This document shows, in pieces, positions 53,293 to 54,825 of a DNA stretch of 54,825 nt (position 1 is the first letter of the stretch; each line of letters begins with the position of its first letter). The DNA is taken from positions 1 to 54,825 of the forward strand of contig CAYFJO010000022.1 in NCBI GenBank assembly GCA_964343305.1, given 5' to 3'. Under the pieces are notes generated by a model. It was not told where the DNA came from, searched no databases, and was given only the letters and a program-made list of their open reading frames with translations. Position numbers and translations under genes: made by a program. Source of the DNA: CAYFJO01 sp964343305 (GTDB lineage Bacteria > Planctomycetota > Planctomycetia > Pirellulales > Pirellulaceae).

Positions 53293-54516
53293 TCAACGTG
53301 ATTGGGTTGGCGGCTCGAATTCAATTTCGTCTAACAGCGCCAGCCGCAATAGATTCAATGCCTGCTTCCCGGCGCGGGGCTTTAAGATGTCCGGATGCCC
53401 GGCAAAGGGATGAGTTTTTTGGATGGTCCCATTTGGCCCGACGACCGCCAACTCAAAATTGCCGGGCGCGGATTCATGTGAATCAGCAACCGGAAATCGA
53501 CCGATTGCCAGTCCCCAGTCGGATTCAAGCTGCGTTTGACCGCGTGCTGCAAGTGCGGCGATTGGCATTTGACGGTCGTTGGGCACGACGAAACTGCCCA
53601 AAAAGTATTCGTGCATGTGATCCACTTCGCTGAGCCACTGGGAAATCATCCCGCCGGTTCCAACTTCGGTGACTGCCAACGTTTGGCCGCGCTCGCGCAA
53701 CAATCGAACCACAGCGTGCTGCAACTCTTCCTCGTCTTGCCCGAAGACCAACGAACCGAGGCAGTCATGAACGGTGTCGATCGTTGGTTGCATCAGGTCC
53801 AGACAATCCGCTTCCGATGGACCGTCGGCAGTGATGCGCAAGGTGATCGTTGCTCTGCTGACCGTGATCCCCACGGAAGGCCGCCGGCCGCGTCGAATCA
53901 AATCCGGTAACATGTTCTCCAAATCGCTTTCGCCAACGCCGAAGCATTTGATCGCACGATGCCGGATGATGCGACGGTTTTCGCCGAGCAACTTTCCCAA
54001 CTCCGGGCCGATAGTCCCGTCCCACATTTCTCGCATCTCCGCCGGAACGCCTGGCAAGACAAAAACGTGTGACGCCGTACGATTCTCGCGCGGAATGTCC
54101 ATGTCGATCCCTGGAGCCGATCCATGTGGGTTGGGGACGACACGGGCACCGGCGGGAAAGTAAGCTTGAATCTCGTTGCGTTCGGGCATGGGTCGCTTGC
54201 GTCGCGCGAACAAGCTTTTGATGTGCTCCAGCGCCGCCTGGTCCAACACCAGCTCGCATCCAGTGGCGTCGGCGAGCGCCTGGCGCGTCAAATCGTCGGC
54301 GGTCGGTCCCAAGCCGCCGGTGCATAACACGATGTCCGCCCGATCAAAAGCTTCGCGAAAAACTCGCACATTGGCGGTGATATCGTCGCCAACCGTGGTA
54401 TGAAACAGCACGCGAATACCAAATTCGCCCAGCCGCTCGCTCAACCACTTGCTGTTCGTGTCCAGTCGCTGTCCGCTGGTGAGTTCGTCGCCGATCGAGA
54501 TGACTTCCGCGTTCAT
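53293..54516 (-). CDS. cinA: CinA-family protein
   Basis: 407 residues from the ATG at 54516 (MNAEVISIGDELTSGQRLDT); an ATG at 54561 adds 15 residues. The N-terminal molybdopterin-binding-like domain (about 1-170) has VLCTGGLGPTADDLTRQALA, and AYFPAGARVVPNPHGSAPG follows. The C-terminal deamidase domain (about 255-407) begins LRERGQTLAVTEVGTGGMIS; nicotinamide-nucleotide amidohydrolase enzymes usually have a catalytic Ser in AESCTGG, here TEVGTGG, so the Ser/Cys pair is altered. The protein is linked to pyridine-nucleotide recycling. The C-terminal domain may be inactive. Confidence 0.88.
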   Translation of the reverse strand: MNAEVISIGDELTSGQRLDTNSKWLSERLGEFGIRVLFHTTVGDDITANVRVFREAFDRADIVLCTGGLGPTADDLTRQALADATGCELVLDQAALEHIKSLFARRKRPMPERNEIQAYFPAGARVVPNPHGSAPGIDMDIPRENRTASHVFVLPGVPAEMREMWDGTIGPELGKLLGENRRIIRHRAIKCFGVGESDLENMLPDLIRRGRRPSVGITVSRATITLRITADGPSEADCLDLMQPTIDTVHDCLGSLVFGQDEEELQHAVVRLLRERGQTLAVTEVGTGGMISQWLSEVDHMHEYFLGSFVVPNDRQMPIAALAARGQTQLESDWGLAIGRFPVADSHESAPGNFELAVVGPNGTIQKTHPFAGHPDILKPRAGKQALNLLRLALLDEIEFEPPTQSR

Positions 54517-54755
54517 GTCGTGAACAATGGTGATGCAAAAGAAATGGAGCGTGGGACTCATGGACTATAATTCCATTCTTCCATCACTCCAACGGTGCAT
54601 GACAGCAAAACTGCCTTTTGCTCGCCCAGCCGCTCGAAATACGGAACCAAACCACTGGCGGCAAACACGTTACGCGATTCTTTCTCACGGCTCGCTGGAC
54701 GAATTCGCCCTCAGTCGACAAAATGCCGATACATAACTAAAGGCATGGTTCAAAG

Positions 54756-54820
54756 AAGGGGTCAGGTACTGTTGCCGGAACGGCCCGCAGGGTGCTTGGC
54801 ACAACGGTACCTGACCCCTT
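54756..54820. repeat. GGGGTCAGGTAC inverted repeat
   Basis: AAGGGGTCAGGTAC at 54756-54769 pairs exactly with GTACCTGACCCCTT at 54807-54820, with a GC-rich loop between. This matches a REP-like intergenic palindrome often linked to REP-associated transposases. A T-run follows, so it could also terminate transcription. Bases 54562-54755 hold no gene I can support. Confidence 0.7.
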
Positions 54821-54825
54821 TTTTG

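Noticed and set aside
53021..53293. Second gene in the CinA operon
   Set aside because: It starts at the CinA stop, but the second half is arginine-rich and shadow-like, so I mention it only as a doubtful ORF.
54527..54736. Small plus-strand gene upstream of CinA
   Set aside because: No ribosome-binding site, no domain, and mostly antisense or promoter sequence.

Overview
The window looks like a chromosomal segment of a planctomycete, probably of the Pirellula/Blastopirellula type. This is inferred from gene content: a CSPAR-type sulfatase, an MMPL/RND exporter, a leucine-rich-repeat plus alpha/alpha-toroid protein, an FAD/esterase pair, a sigma-54 regulator beside a large hybrid kinase, and many long palindromic intergenic repeats. 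No rRNA, tRNA, CRISPR array, integrase or transposase gene was seen.

Region 1 (1-11.1 kb) is mostly housekeeping. It holds a MazF-type toxin-antitoxin pair, a small membrane protein, a UbiA-family prenyltransferase, and a minus-strand cluster of a tiny basic protein (bL37-like), a FabZ-like dehydratase and TrmB. An MMPL exporter, an iron-dependent alcohol dehydrogenase and a small helical protein follow. A divergent plus-strand run encodes a 2Fe-2S ferredoxin, a P-II protein and a PflX-like radical SAM protein.

Region 2 (11.2-27.9 kb) is the accessory island and the most interesting part. It opens with an alpha/beta hydrolase. Three CHAT-domain (caspase-like) proteins share one N-terminal architecture but carry different C-terminal modules. 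The first has a GroEL apical-domain-like segment, a pseudokinase and a second CHAT copy that has lost its His/Cys dyad. The second has two C2H2-like fingers and two short cysteine knuckles. The third has a DnaJ C-terminal substrate-binding segment with one zinc site. Between them lie a secreted FecR/beta-propeller protein, two zinc-ribbon membrane proteins in opposite orientation and an Imm50-like protein. The island ends with a structured non-coding RNA closed by a long-range stem and a terminator, followed by two translationally coupled reverse transcriptases and a roughly 250-bp palindromic element. I read it as a candidate conflict/defence or proteostasis locus in which CHAT proteases borrow substrate-recognition parts of chaperones. 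That function is inference.

Region 3 (28-43.5 kb) holds an FAD oxidoreductase/esterase/TPR cluster on the minus strand, a methyltransferase and glycosyltransferase pair, a BON-domain protein, and CysC with a heptanucleotide tandem repeat directly before its start. A decayed stretch (36.1-37.9 kb) contains a frameshifted acetamidase, an uncharacterised protein and a small toxin-antitoxin-like remnant. After it come a sodium:solute symporter, a large uncharacterised protein and a sulfatase.

Region 4 (43.6-54.8 kb) is regulatory: a NarL-type regulator, a very large hybrid histidine kinase with a LOV (blue-light) domain and a C-terminal HPt, and a divergent NtrC-type sigma-54 activator. An LRR/toroid protein, a hypothetical protein, CinA and a terminal inverted repeat complete the window.
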